Shown here piece by piece: positions 25,302 through 33,449 of a DNA stretch of 39,508 nucleotides; the stretch's first letter is position 1; every line of letters starts with the position of its first letter. Source of the stretch: Paludibacter sp. (GTDB taxonomy: Bacteria; Bacteroidota; Bacteroidia; Bacteroidales; Paludibacteraceae). The stretch covers positions 1-39,508 of the forward strand of contig JAQUWU010000044.1 in the NCBI GenBank assembly GCA_028692715.1, read 5' to 3'. Below the pieces are notes generated by a model. That model did not search any database. It was given only the letters and a program-made list of their open reading frames with translations, and was not told the origin of the DNA. The translations under genes were made by a program, and so were the position numbers.

Positions 25302-28300
25302 GCTTCAATTTTATTATTTTGCGGAGTTTTAATAATCATCGATAAAATTCCGGGTAAAACAATCAACAACAAAGGCAAAGCCACTAACAAACCACCAATA
25401 ACTGCTATGGCTAATGATTGATGCATTTGTGCACCGGCACCTATTCCCATTGCAAGTGGTAAAAGAGCCATTATTGCACCTGTAGCGGTCATTAATTTAG
25501 GACGAAGTCGGGCTGAAATCGCAAAGTTTAGCGCATCTCGAACCGTTGAAGTTTTTAGTTGACTTAGAAATTGCTGGATGGTAAAAATGCTATTCTCGCC
25601 AATGATACCTACTATCATTATTAGTCCGGTGTAGCTTCCAATATTTAAAGCCGTATTGGTGATGAATAATGCCAAAACCCCTCCAACAACCCCTAGTGAA
25701 CTTACAAAAATCACAGTGAGCGATAATTTCAAACTTTTGAACATGAAAAGTACAACGGTAAACACTAACAAAGCAGCCAGTAATAGAATGCGAAGTAGTT
25801 CATCGAAAGATTGTTGTTGCTCGGCGAATGAACCGCCATATTCTATCTGGTATGAAGGAGGCAATGTGATGTTTGTCATCTTTTTTTGAACATCTTTCAT
25901 TACACTTCCCAAATCACGACCGTTCAACCGAGCAGTGATGGCACCCATCGATTGTAGATTTTCGCGTTCAATTTCGGCAACTCCACTTTTAATTTCAAAA
26001 TCGGCCACCTGACTGGCTGAAATGACATCGCCTATTGGAGTAAATATTTTTACATCCTTCATTTTTTCGATGGGTGTTCTATTGTTGAGTGCCGAAATCA
26101 TGCGGATATTGGTAAGTTGTTCTTTTTCAGGAATTGAGCCTACTACCTGACCCCCAAGATAAATTTCCAGTTGATTTTGTAAATCAGAAGAACTAAGTCC
26201 GAACTGTTTTAGTTTATCTTCTTTCGGAATTATTCGTACCATTGGTCCGGCAATGACGATACCATTGAACACATCGGCTGTTCCTTCAACGGACTCTACA
26301 CTGTCGGAAATCTGACGCGATAATGCCTGAAGTTTTTCTGTGTTATCACCAAAAACCTTTATTTCAATAGGTTGAACGCTGCTCATTAAATCGCCCAGCA
26401 TATCACCAATCACTTGTCCAAAATCGACAATCAAAGCTGGGAGCGTTTTCTCTATTTTCTGACGAATCTCATCCGAGACTTCTTCGGTTGTGAGTTTGCG
26501 GTCTTTTTTCAATTCAATAAGATAATCGCCACGACTAGGTTCTGTTATGAAAAAGCCCATTTGAGTCCCTGTGCGACGTGAATAAGATTTTACTTCCGGC
26601 GTACTTTCCAGTATTTTGTCCACTTCGTTGAGCATGCGTTCGGTTTCTTCGAGCGATGTTCCGGGAGGTGAGTCAAAATCTAGAACTATTGAACCTTCGT
26701 CCATTTCAGGTAGAAATCCTGTTTGTAATCGGGGCATTATAAGAAACAAACTCACCAATAGTATGACGATAAATGCGCCGCTGATATATGGTTTTGAAAT
26801 AAAATAACTGATCCATGAATGATTTTTGTGTTCAAGAACAACAGTCGTTTCGTCCAGACTTTTATTTTTTGAAAAAAGTAAATAAATAACAGGTAATCCA
26901 AGCCATGTGATGATGAACGAACAAACCAATGTTATTATCATGGTTTCGGTCAGGAATTTGAAATATGCACCTGCCACACCGGTCATTAATTCGAATGGAA
27001 TAAGAATAACTATGGTGCTGAGCGATGAACTAATCATAGAAGGCAACAAAAATTTAATGGCTTTCCCCACTAGTTCATTCGGTTTTCGATTTGGGAATTC
27101 TTCGTGGGTACGATGAATTTGTTCCACCACAATGATGGCATCGTCAATAATTAAACCAATGGATGCGGCAATTGCACCAATGGTCATAATGTTGAAATCG
27201 AATCCAATAAAATAAAGTGCTAAAAATGTGAGTGCAAGAGTGAGTGGAATGGTAACGAGCAAAACCGAACCTGCTTTGAATGAGCGAAGGAAAATTAGCA
27301 CCACAACTATTGCCAATGCTAAGCCAATCCATAGCACATCAATAATACTTTTGATGCTGTTGTTTACAAATTCAGCCTGATTGTAATACGGTTTTAGTTC
27401 TACACCCTTTGGTAATAGTTTATTCAGTTCATCAACTTTCTTCGAAACTTCGCTGGCCACATCAATCAGGTTGGCATTGGGTTGTTTCATTACTGCCAGT
27501 AAAGGAACGTTTTTGCCATCGGCTTTTATCTTAATGTATTCTGCTTTTTCGTCAATAACTACCTGACCAATATCGGATATTTTAATGCGTCTTATTCCAT
27601 TATCAAAAATAATCAGGTTTTTTAGTTCATCCAGGTTTTTTAAGGTGGCATCGGTTACAGTCAGGTACAAACGGTTGTAATCCACCGTGTAACCATTGGA
27701 ACTTATAAAATCGGTCTGTTGTAAAGCTTGCTGAATATCCTGTGGCCCGATTTTCAGCATTTGCATTTTTTGTTCGTTGAGAACAATGCGGTATTCTTTT
27801 TCTTTTCCGCCAATAACTTGAACCGACGAAACACCGGCTACACGCGACAAATAAGGTTTTACGGTATATTCAGCCAGCATTTTCAATTCCACCTGATCTT
27901 TGGTTTTCGATTGCAACGAATATCCCATAACCTGAAGTATGGATGGATTCATTTTTTCCACCGTAATTTGAACACCTGCAGGCAAATCATTTTTTATCTG
28001 ATTGATTTGAGATTCAACCTGTTGTTTGTCCAAATCGATATCGGTATTCCACTCCATAAAAGCAGAAATTTCGCAACTGCCCATGCTGGTAGTGCTTCGA
28101 ACTAAACGGATATTCTCCACTCGTTTGATGGCGTTTTCGATGGGTTTTGTAACCGTTACCATCATTTTCTCGACGGGTTGTTCCCCGTTTTCGGCTATGA
28201 TTTTAATTTTCGGAAAGGTTACATTGGGGAAGAGCGAAGTTTTCATGTTTTGATATGAGAATGCTCCTCCAATAAGTATCAGAACTAATATAACCGTAAT

Positions 28301-28333
28301 CGGACTTTTAAATCGTGTAAATAGTTTTTCCAT
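25298..28333 (-). CDS. RND efflux transporter permease
   Basis: This 1011-residue inner-membrane pump subunit exports substrates using the proton gradient. It has the expected N-terminal helix, two large periplasmic loops and twelve transmembrane segments. TM4 reads GAIAASIGLIIDDAIIVVEQIHR; the adjacent Asp pair is the proton-relay signature of drug-type (AcrB-like) pumps. The N-terminus (LFPNVTFPKIKIIAENGEQPVEKMMVTVTKPIENAI) resembles CzcA-like and Bacteroidota AcrB-like pumps. Substrate class is therefore uncertain between drugs or lipids and metals; no Met/His-rich metal motif is seen. It is the third gene of a minus-strand operon after the TolC-like and adaptor genes. A 500-bp insertion-like gap separates it from the adaptor, and the stop overlaps the start of the PagL-like gene. 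Confidence 0.93.
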   Translation of the reverse strand: MEKLFTRFKSPITVILVLILIGGAFSYQNMKTSLFPNVTFPKIKIIAENGEQPVEKMMVTVTKPIENAIKRVENIRLVRSTTSMGSCEISAFMEWNTDIDLDKQQVESQINQIKNDLPAGVQITVEKMNPSILQVMGYSLQSKTKDQVELKMLAEYTVKPYLSRVAGVSSVQVIGGKEKEYRIVLNEQKMQMLKIGPQDIQQALQQTDFISSNGYTVDYNRLYLTVTDATLKNLDELKNLIIFDNGIRRIKISDIGQVVIDEKAEYIKIKADGKNVPLLAVMKQPNANLIDVASEVSKKVDELNKLLPKGVELKPYYNQAEFVNNSIKSIIDVLWIGLALAIVVVLIFLRSFKAGSVLLVTIPLTLALTFLALYFIGFDFNIMTIGAIAASIGLIIDDAIIVVEQIHRTHEEFPNRKPNELVGKAIKFLLPSMISSSLSTIVILIPFELMTGVAGAYFKFLTETMIITLVCSFIITWLGLPVIYLLFSKNKSLDETTVVLEHKNHSWISYFISKPYISGAFIVILLVSLFLIMPRLQTGFLPEMDEGSIVLDFDSPPGTSLEETERMLNEVDKILESTPEVKSYSRRTGTQMGFFITEPSRGDYLIELKKDRKLTTEEVSDEIRQKIEKTLPALIVDFGQVIGDMLGDLMSSVQPIEIKVFGDNTEKLQALSRQISDSVESVEGTADVFNGIVIAGPMVRIIPKEDKLKQFGLSSSDLQNQLEIYLGGQVVGSIPEKEQLTNIRMISALNNRTPIEKMKDVKIFTPIGDVISASQVADFEIKSGVAEIERENLQSMGAITARLNGRDLGSVMKDVQKKMTNITLPPSYQIEYGGSFAEQQQSFDELLRILLLAALLVFTVVLFMFKSLKLSLTVIFVSSLGVVGGVLALFITNTALNIGSYTGLIMIVGIIGENSIFTIQQFLSQLKTSTVRDALNFAISARLRPKLMTATGAIMALLPLAMGIGAGAQMHQSLAIAVIGGLLVALPLLLIVLPGILSMIIKTPQNNKIEA

Positions 28334-28833
28334 AATATATTACCCCTAATCCTACCTAAAGTTAGGTAAACCATAAACGGGAATTAAATTTGGTTGTTTT
28401 TTCTGCTAAAAAATATTATGATATTATAATACAATATGAGTTAAGATTTGAAATGGGGCTTTGCCCCAAACCCCACTTACTCTTTTTGCCTTGATGCAAA
28501 AAAGTATGCAAAAAAAATCAAGACTCCGCCCGCTTCACTCGAAAAAATTGTCGCTTGTAGGCTGAAAACTTTAAACTCGTCTCGACGAAATACGTCGAGA
28601 CTCAAACAGAAAAGTTTTCTACGACCACTTCACTCGATTTTTCGGTTCACCGGACGAGGTCAATCCGCATCGAATCATTATTCTGATTTTAAAGTGCTCA
28701 TAATCTATTGATTTAATATTTCTCATTTTTTTCTACAGATTATTTTTTTTCCTCTATCACCTACATCACTTACTAAATAATTCTTTCAAATCTTTAGAAG
28801 TATGCATTATAATAAATAGTAATTTTTTCCCCT
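28334..28833. other. Interrupted intra-operon spacer
   Basis: This 500-bp gap lies between adaptor and permease genes of one operon, where a few bases would be usual. It holds the palindromic element at 28455-28680 and AT-rich flanks. The 87-codon open frame across 28448-28711 follows the repeat structure and is unlikely to be a gene. Confidence 0.6.
28455..28680. repeat. Palindrome-rich repeat element inside the efflux operon
   Basis: Nested perfect inverted repeats follow one another. They are GGGGC-TTT-GCCCC (28455-28467), CTTGAT/ATCAAG (28490-28495 with 28517-28522), GAAAACTTT/AAAGTTTTC (28564-28572 with 28611-28619) and, inside the last, GTCTCGACG-AAATA-CGTCGAGAC (28579-28601). CTTCACTCGA is directly repeated at about 28533 and 28627. 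From memory, GGGGCTTTGCCCC-type elements recur between genes in Bacteroidota. No transposase or target duplication is seen, so it may be a MITE- or REP-like unit. Confidence 0.6.
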
Positions 28834-28848
28834 TTAGGGGCTAGGGGT
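28829..28848 (+). repeat. Dispersed GGGG-rich repeat, copy 3, overlapping a gene end
   Basis: CCCCTTTAGGGGCTAGGGGT belongs to the same family as 15304-15323 and 15378-15397. On the minus strand it supplies the stop codon and the last codons of the adaptor gene. Confidence 0.7.
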
Positions 28849-29754
28849 AGTATTAGGGGTTATTCTAACTTTTGTACTATCATTCATGCCATAAGCCCCT
28901 ACACTTACAATCAAATCTCCTTTTTGTATTCCAACTCCTTCTATCTCAACCGTTGTTTCATTTGAATATTTTTTGATAACCGGCGTTTTGATAGCTAAAT
29001 CTTTATCAACAATTTTCATAACCCAAAATTCGGTTTGCTTCTCGTTCGTCATCAATGCCGATTTGGGAATCATTAAACACAAATTTCGTTTCGACTTTTG
29101 AAATGTAGCTGTTATATTCAGGTTTTCAGGGATTTGTTTGTTTGTGTTGGGCGAAATCAATATTTGTTGTGTTTGGTTGGTTTCATCTACTGTAGGTAAA
29201 ATTCGGTTTACAATTCCAATTAATGTTGTATTGTCGGGTAAGGTCAATTGGCATTTTGAACCAACTTTTATTATTGAGTTAAACTCATAAGGCATATTTG
29301 CCTGAACGGTAATGTTTTTATTCTCAATAATAGTACATAATACAGCACCTTCGGCCACATAAGCTCCGGTTTCCGACACCAAAAGTTCGCCCATAAACCC
29401 GTCGGAACTTGCAAGTACTTTTATAAATCCTGCACTTTCTTTCTCGGAATTTCCCAATGCCTTGCTTTCCTTGCTTTGAATTTCGAAAAGTACCTCATTC
29501 CTCTTTACAGTATCACCAAACTTCACTTTTGTGGAATAAATATAGCCGGAAATGGGCGAAAGCACCTGATTCTTTTTCAAAAAAATGGTTTTGGCATTCA
29601 GTTGAAGTACATCTGTAATATTGCCTTCTTCTACCGGACTCACATTTACTGAAACAACCGGTGTCTCATTTTCCGTAGTGGTTTCCTGTTTTTTACACGA
29701 AAAAATGATAAGTATTGCGAAAGCACTTATTAGAAGATATTTGTGTTTTATCAT
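28834..29754 (-). CDS. RND periplasmic adaptor lipoprotein (HlyD/MFP family)
   Basis: This 306-residue membrane-fusion protein links the inner-membrane pump to the TolC-like channel. It has a lipoprotein signal with Cys20 (ILIIFSC-KK). The biotinyl-lipoyl-like half motif VLSPISGYIYSTKVKFGDTVKRNEVLFEI lies at about 65-95 and its second half near 115-145 (SSDGFMGELLVSETGAYVAEG). A beta-barrel domain (about 150-220) and a membrane-proximal domain follow. At 306 residues it is short for the family: the alpha-helical hairpin is nearly absent, as in other short Bacteroidota adaptors. It starts 14 bp after the TolC-like stop, so the two are co-transcribed. Its last codons (TPNTTPSP) are encoded within the dispersed GGGG-rich repeat, so the natural tail may have been replaced. 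Confidence 0.88.
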   Translation of the reverse strand: MIKHKYLLISAFAILIIFSCKKQETTTENETPVVSVNVSPVEEGNITDVLQLNAKTIFLKKNQVLSPISGYIYSTKVKFGDTVKRNEVLFEIQSKESKALGNSEKESAGFIKVLASSDGFMGELLVSETGAYVAEGAVLCTIIENKNITVQANMPYEFNSIIKVGSKCQLTLPDNTTLIGIVNRILPTVDETNQTQQILISPNTNKQIPENLNITATFQKSKRNLCLMIPKSALMTNEKQTEFWVMKIVDKDLAIKTPVIKKYSNETTVEIEGVGIQKGDLIVSVGAYGMNDSTKVRITPNTTPSP

Positions 29755-29768
29755 CTTTGTATTTTTTA

Positions 29769-31061
29769 TTAATAATTCCAGTAATTATAAGCATTGATAA
29801 GAATTTGCTTTTCCATATCGAGTAACGATTTTTCTTGTTTTTTTGTTGTAAAATCACGTAAAAATATTTTGAAATCCATAATAGAAATTTCGGCAACGAC
29901 TAATTGTTTTTGGTATGCCTGATATAGTTCAGTGTACATTTTCAACTGATTTTCTGACAATAAAATACGTTCATCAAGAGCATTTATTTGCAATTGAATC
30001 TTCTTAAGATTTAATTGCTTTTGAGTTGAGAAATGGTCTTTTTCAAATGAAATTGTTTTTAATTTTAAGGTTGATTTTTGAGCTTCAATTTTTCGTTGAT
30101 TGCCATCAAAAATGTTCCAACTAAAATTTAATCCGGTACTAAACCCAAACCGATCGAAGCCAGGTAAATAAACAGCATTCATGCCCGCATTAGCAAATAA
30201 GTTAAGCTGGGGTTTGTATTTCAATTCACTAATAATTTGATCGGTTATTACATTCAGGCTGTCGTTGCTGTATGAATTCAAAAATTGAGAATTAGTTACA
30301 GTTGTTGGTTTTAATATTATATCAGACCATTCAATTTTGTTGTTTATCGATTCTTTTATTCCACAAAGTAAATACAAATCGTAAATATTAGTGTTGAATT
30401 CTTCTTCGGACGCTTTTAGTTGAATTTCAGCGTTTTGAAATTCCAGTTGCATCAACATGACATCCGTTTGTTTATAAATGGCGTGTTTTGCCAATAGTTT
30501 CAGCGTGCTAAATTGTTCCTTCAATTGCGCATTTAATTCCAGCAAATTCTCAAGTTGTTTTTTTGATTTGCGACAAAGAACAAATTGGTAACCAACTAAT
30601 TGCTCCAACTCGTGAATGTTGAGTTGAATGGCATCTTTATTTTGTTTGTCTGCGATTTCGCTTTTATTTTTAAATGCCTTTAAACTGCTACTTTTTAATA
30701 GAGGTTGATTGAGTGTTACGAATGCCTGAAACTGTCCACCATCAGTATACGCCTGATCGTAACCGATATAATTAGTCGCACCGGGCGAAGTTAATTCAAA
30801 ACGAGTTGTATTATTGTCGTGTGAGATAATGGGAGCAAAAAGGACATTTGATTCGAGGTTTATTACTGGACTTTTAAGAATGCGCTCGGTTTGTTGCAGA
30901 TCAAGTCTAATCAATTCCGTATTCGCTTTGTTTTGCTGCAAAAGTGGACTGTTCAATTTTGCCTGTTCGAGAAAATAATTTAAGTCTGGCTGCTGTGCAT
31001 TAATATTCTCAATGCCGAAAACACATAAAAACGTTAGTAGTATTATTGTAATTCGATTCAT
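29769..31061 (-). CDS. TolC-like outer-membrane efflux protein
   Basis: This 430-residue outer-membrane channel of the OEP family has a signal peptide ending at about 22 (INAQ). Two long helical repeats contain the usual patterns: LNYFLEQAKLNSPLLQQNKANTELIRLDLQQTERI near the N-terminus, and GLNFSWNIFDGNQRKIEAQKSTLKLK at about 310-335, a clear OEP second-repeat signature. It is the first gene of the efflux operon. The upstream region carries three 11-bp-phased repeats that look like a response-regulator site. Confidence 0.9.
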   Translation of the reverse strand: MNRITIILLTFLCVFGIENINAQQPDLNYFLEQAKLNSPLLQQNKANTELIRLDLQQTERILKSPVINLESNVLFAPIISHDNNTTRFELTSPGATNYIGYDQAYTDGGQFQAFVTLNQPLLKSSSLKAFKNKSEIADKQNKDAIQLNIHELEQLVGYQFVLCRKSKKQLENLLELNAQLKEQFSTLKLLAKHAIYKQTDVMLMQLEFQNAEIQLKASEEEFNTNIYDLYLLCGIKESINNKIEWSDIILKPTTVTNSQFLNSYSNDSLNVITDQIISELKYKPQLNLFANAGMNAVYLPGFDRFGFSTGLNFSWNIFDGNQRKIEAQKSTLKLKTISFEKDHFSTQKQLNLKKIQLQINALDERILLSENQLKMYTELYQAYQKQLVVAEISIMDFKIFLRDFTTKKQEKSLLDMEKQILINAYNYWNY

Positions 31062-31076
31062 AATTTTTTTTATACT

Positions 31077-31120
31077 AAAACAATGTACATCTGTAAAGAT
31101 ATTCTAAAGGAAATCTAAAG
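31077..31120 (-). promoter_or_regulatory. Efflux operon promoter with three 11-bp-phased repeats
   Basis: On the minus strand CTTTAGA (31114-31120), CTTTAGA (31103-31109) and CTTTACA (31092-31098) are spaced exactly 11 bp. They are followed after 4 nt by TACATTGT, a near match to TAnnTTTG. Seven-base half-sites with 4-nt gaps are the classic layout for OmpR/PhoB-type response regulators. The start codon is about 20 bp downstream. No such regulator is encoded in the window. Confidence 0.5.
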
Positions 31121-31406
31121 AATGAAATTAAGGTTTCAAATGTATAGAAAAAATATTGAAATTACTTCGTTAATGACAAAAAATAGAATGCAGTCCACAA
31201 TAGTTATCGGGTTTAAGAGGGTTCCCAAACTGTAGTATCAATAATTTTATAGTTTCAATTTGAAAGAATAACTGTAAACGAAAAGATGCGAAGTCGGTAA
31301 TACACGAAAAAATCCATTCTTTGTGACTTTGCAACTTTACGCCCAAAATAAACTAGCATTTACGAATTGATACTTCCACTCTCTTTTGTAGAATATATGA
31401 GATGTC

Positions 31407-31440
31407 CTCTCTATTTCTCTGTATATCATTTGTATATAAA
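31407..31440. repeat. 34-bp direct repeat, left copy
   Basis: The 34 bases ending CATTTGTATATAAA match 39123-39156 at 33 of 34 positions, in the same orientation. Flanking sequence is not similar. The two copies bracket the three-gene cluster 31569-38903. Confidence 0.85.
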
Positions 31441-31568
31441 ATTTTATCTTGTAATAAATTCTAATAGATAGAGTAAAAAATATAAAATATATTTATATCT
31501 TTACAATATAAAACAAAAATCCTCTTTTTGTTCGCTCTTTTCTTAAGTAATGTTAATAAATATTCAGC

Positions 31569-32735
31569 ATGAAAATACTACATTTTTTTTCATTATTCCT
31601 GTTCGTATTATTAATGACCAACTGTAATCATGACTCGAATAATCCGGATAATCCGGATAATCCGGATAATCCTGAAAATCCAGTAAATACACCTCTTTGT
31701 GAAATATCTGATATTGAATTTACGTCTGTAAATGATGCTAAATTAATAATAGTCAATACAAAATTAGACTGGAATGTTGCCACAAGTGATGACTGGATTA
31801 AACTTACCGAAAACAAAGGAAAGGGCAAAACAGGTATTCTGGTAGGTGTTGAAGATAACGTAAGTATTCCCAGAAATGGAAAAATAACAATCACAACTGT
31901 CGACTCAATACATGAAATAAAAATTTCACAATTTGGACCTAACAGTTTAACTTACTCAGTGGGTGGGGTAGAAGTTAAACTAATTTTAGCTCCAGCTGGT
32001 CAATTCCTTATGGGACTGAATAATAATTGGATTGACGGTCCTCAACGTCGGATAAAAATAGATAGTTTGTACATATGCGAAACAGAAGTAACAAATGAAC
32101 TTTGGAAAGCAGTGACAGGGACATTGCCTTACGATACTGTAAACGCAATTGCAGATATAACAGTATCAAAAGTGAATTTAGAACCAGTAACTTACATTTC
32201 GTGGAACGATGTTCAAAAATTTTTAACTTCACTGAATCTGAGAACAGGAAGTCAGTTTAGATTGCCAACGGAGGCTGAATGGCAATATGCAGCATCCGGT
32301 GCAAACCTAAGCAAAGGTTATATTTACTCCGGTAGTAACAATCTGCGTGAAGTGGCGTGGTATCAAGAGAACTCCGGAAGTGCAAAGCAGCCTGTAAAAC
32401 AATTGTTACCCAACGAACTAATGTTGTACGATATGAGTGGTAATGTAAGTGAATGGTGCAACGATTGGTACAAGGATTATTACGGAGACGATTCAGCACC
32501 TACAAATAATGTTGTTTATAATCCTACAGGTCCATTGACTGGAACAAATCGGGTTGTTAGAGGTGGCAACTATGCTTCAAGTCTATTACTTAACAGTTCT
32601 CCTTGCAATTTGAATGCAAGAAGTTCAATATGCCCTGTATGTTATGAAGTCGTTTTTCCAGGAACTGTTCATGAAAAAATTGTATATGGGTGTGGATATG
32701 TTGGATTTCGTTTTGTTCTTCCTTTAATCAAATAA
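31569..32735 (+). CDS. Surface-type lipoprotein with BACON-like and SUMF1-like domains
   Basis: This 388-residue protein has a lipoprotein signal with Cys19 (LLMTNC). A low-complexity Asn-Pro-Asp linker follows (about 24-38). A BACON-like beta domain is at about 42-125 (LDWNVATSDDWIKL, GKITITTVDSIHEIKISQFG). The formylglycine-generating-enzyme (SUMF1) fold fills about 128-388, with PAGQFLMG, ETEVTNELWKAV, FRLPTEAEWQYAA, LYDMSGNVSEWCNDWY, RVVRGGNYAS and GFRFVL. True FGEs oxidise a sulfatase cysteine using two cysteines near the C-terminus. Here only one (in SPCNLNARSS) aligns with that pair by eye, so a non-catalytic binding role is more likely. It is followed by its own terminator. Confidence 0.85.
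   Translation: MKILHFFSLFLFVLLMTNCNHDSNNPDNPDNPDNPENPVNTPLCEISDIEFTSVNDAKLIIVNTKLDWNVATSDDWIKLTENKGKGKTGILVGVEDNVSIPRNGKITITTVDSIHEIKISQFGPNSLTYSVGGVEVKLILAPAGQFLMGLNNNWIDGPQRRIKIDSLYICETEVTNELWKAVTGTLPYDTVNAIADITVSKVNLEPVTYISWNDVQKFLTSLNLRTGSQFRLPTEAEWQYAASGANLSKGYIYSGSNNLREVAWYQENSGSAKQPVKQLLPNELMLYDMSGNVSEWCNDWYKDYYGDDSAPTNNVVYNPTGPLTGTNRVVRGGNYASSLLLNSSPCNLNARSSICPVCYEVVFPGTVHEKIVYGCGYVGFRFVLPLIK
31639..31681 (+). repeat. In-frame 9-nt tandem repeat in the lipoprotein linker
   Basis: AATCCGGAT is repeated three times without change (31641-31667), followed by the decayed copy AATCCTGAA, and encodes Asn-Pro-Asp repeats. Copy-number change would keep the frame and alter only linker length. 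Confidence 0.85.
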
Positions 32736-32745
32736 AAATTGAAAT

Positions 32746-32786
32746 ACAACTTGCTTATTCCTATTTTTAATCAAGCTGTTTTTTTT
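32746..32786 (+). terminator. Probable terminator of the SUMF1-like lipoprotein gene
   Basis: ACAACTTG (32746-32753) pairs with CAAGCTGT (32772-32779) at 7 of 8 positions, with an 18-nt loop, followed by a run of T to 32786. Confidence 0.5.
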
Positions 32787-32836
32787 CTGTTTACTAAATT
32801 TTGCATATTCATTACGAACTTAAAAAATATAATCGT

Positions 32837-33442
32837 ATGAAAGGTAACCTATTATTGTTTACATTTATTTTTGCAACAAGTTTGTCGGCTCAAACCGTTG
32901 TAAATATGAAAATGCCTACACAAGCTGCAGAAGCACTCGAGGTGGCCATTCTTTTCGAAGAACCACTTCCTCTAGATATTCCGGTTGTTTTGGGTATTAT
33001 CGGTTTCGGAATTAAAGGCGGAACAAATCCTTACACATATACTTGGTTAAAAGATGAAGTGATTATTGGCACAGGAACTACAATAGTTATAACACCCACT
33101 GCAGGAAGCACATATACTCTGCGTGTTTCTGATAAGAACAAATGTGTAATAAATAATTCACTCAATTTATCTGCAATTAAAAAAGCCCCCGGAAATTATC
33201 GTATTGAGCAACTGAAAATTTATCCAACCCTTGTCAACACTCATATCAATGTCGAATTTTCGGAATTTGTGCCGGAAAATACCCAGATAAAAATATTTGA
33301 CATAAAAGGAATTAATCATTTTCAACAAAATATTACTGGCAGTACAACCATTTATCCACAACTCACGCAGGGAGAATATTTTGTGGTGATTGAAAGTGCT
33401 GGAAAATATAGTGTTCAAAAAATCATTGTAACAAATCATTGA
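32837..33442 (+). CDS. Small type IX-secreted protein
   Basis: I chose the ATG at 32837, which gives a clean signal peptide (MKGNLLLFTFIFATSLSAQ) and 201 residues; the frame is open 12 codons upstream. A PKD/Ig-like segment (GGTNPYTYTWLKDEVIIGTGTTIVITPTAGSTYTLRVSD, about 61-99) is followed by a type A Por sorting domain (about 128-201, KIYPTLVNTHINVEF to the end). It has no enzyme motif. It ends 7 bp before the protease gene, so the two are probably one transcript. C10 proteases in Bacteroides are often encoded next to their inhibitors, but this protein does not resemble those inhibitors by eye, so an adhesive or partner role is as likely. Confidence 0.78.
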   Translation: MKGNLLLFTFIFATSLSAQTVVNMKMPTQAAEALEVAILFEEPLPLDIPVVLGIIGFGIKGGTNPYTYTWLKDEVIIGTGTTIVITPTAGSTYTLRVSDKNKCVINNSLNLSAIKKAPGNYRIEQLKIYPTLVNTHINVEFSEFVPENTQIKIFDIKGINHFQQNITGSTTIYPQLTQGEYFVVIESAGKYSVQKIIVTNH

Positions 33443-33449
33443 AAACGCT

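Larger units (their letters stand above)
31062..31568. other. Divergent intergenic region with regulatory repeats
   Basis: This AT-rich spacer lies between the efflux operon (-) and the lipoprotein gene (+). It holds the 11-bp-phased repeats (31092-31120), a second -7-like CAAATGTA for the minus strand (31137-31144) and one copy of the 34-bp direct repeat (31407-31440). I see no clear promoter for the + strand gene and no ORF. Confidence 0.55.

Noticed and set aside
28448-28711. An 87-codon plus-strand frame between adaptor and permease genes
   Set aside because: It follows the palindromic repeat element, is antisense to the operon and has a Lys/Ser/Arg-rich composition with no recognisable domain.
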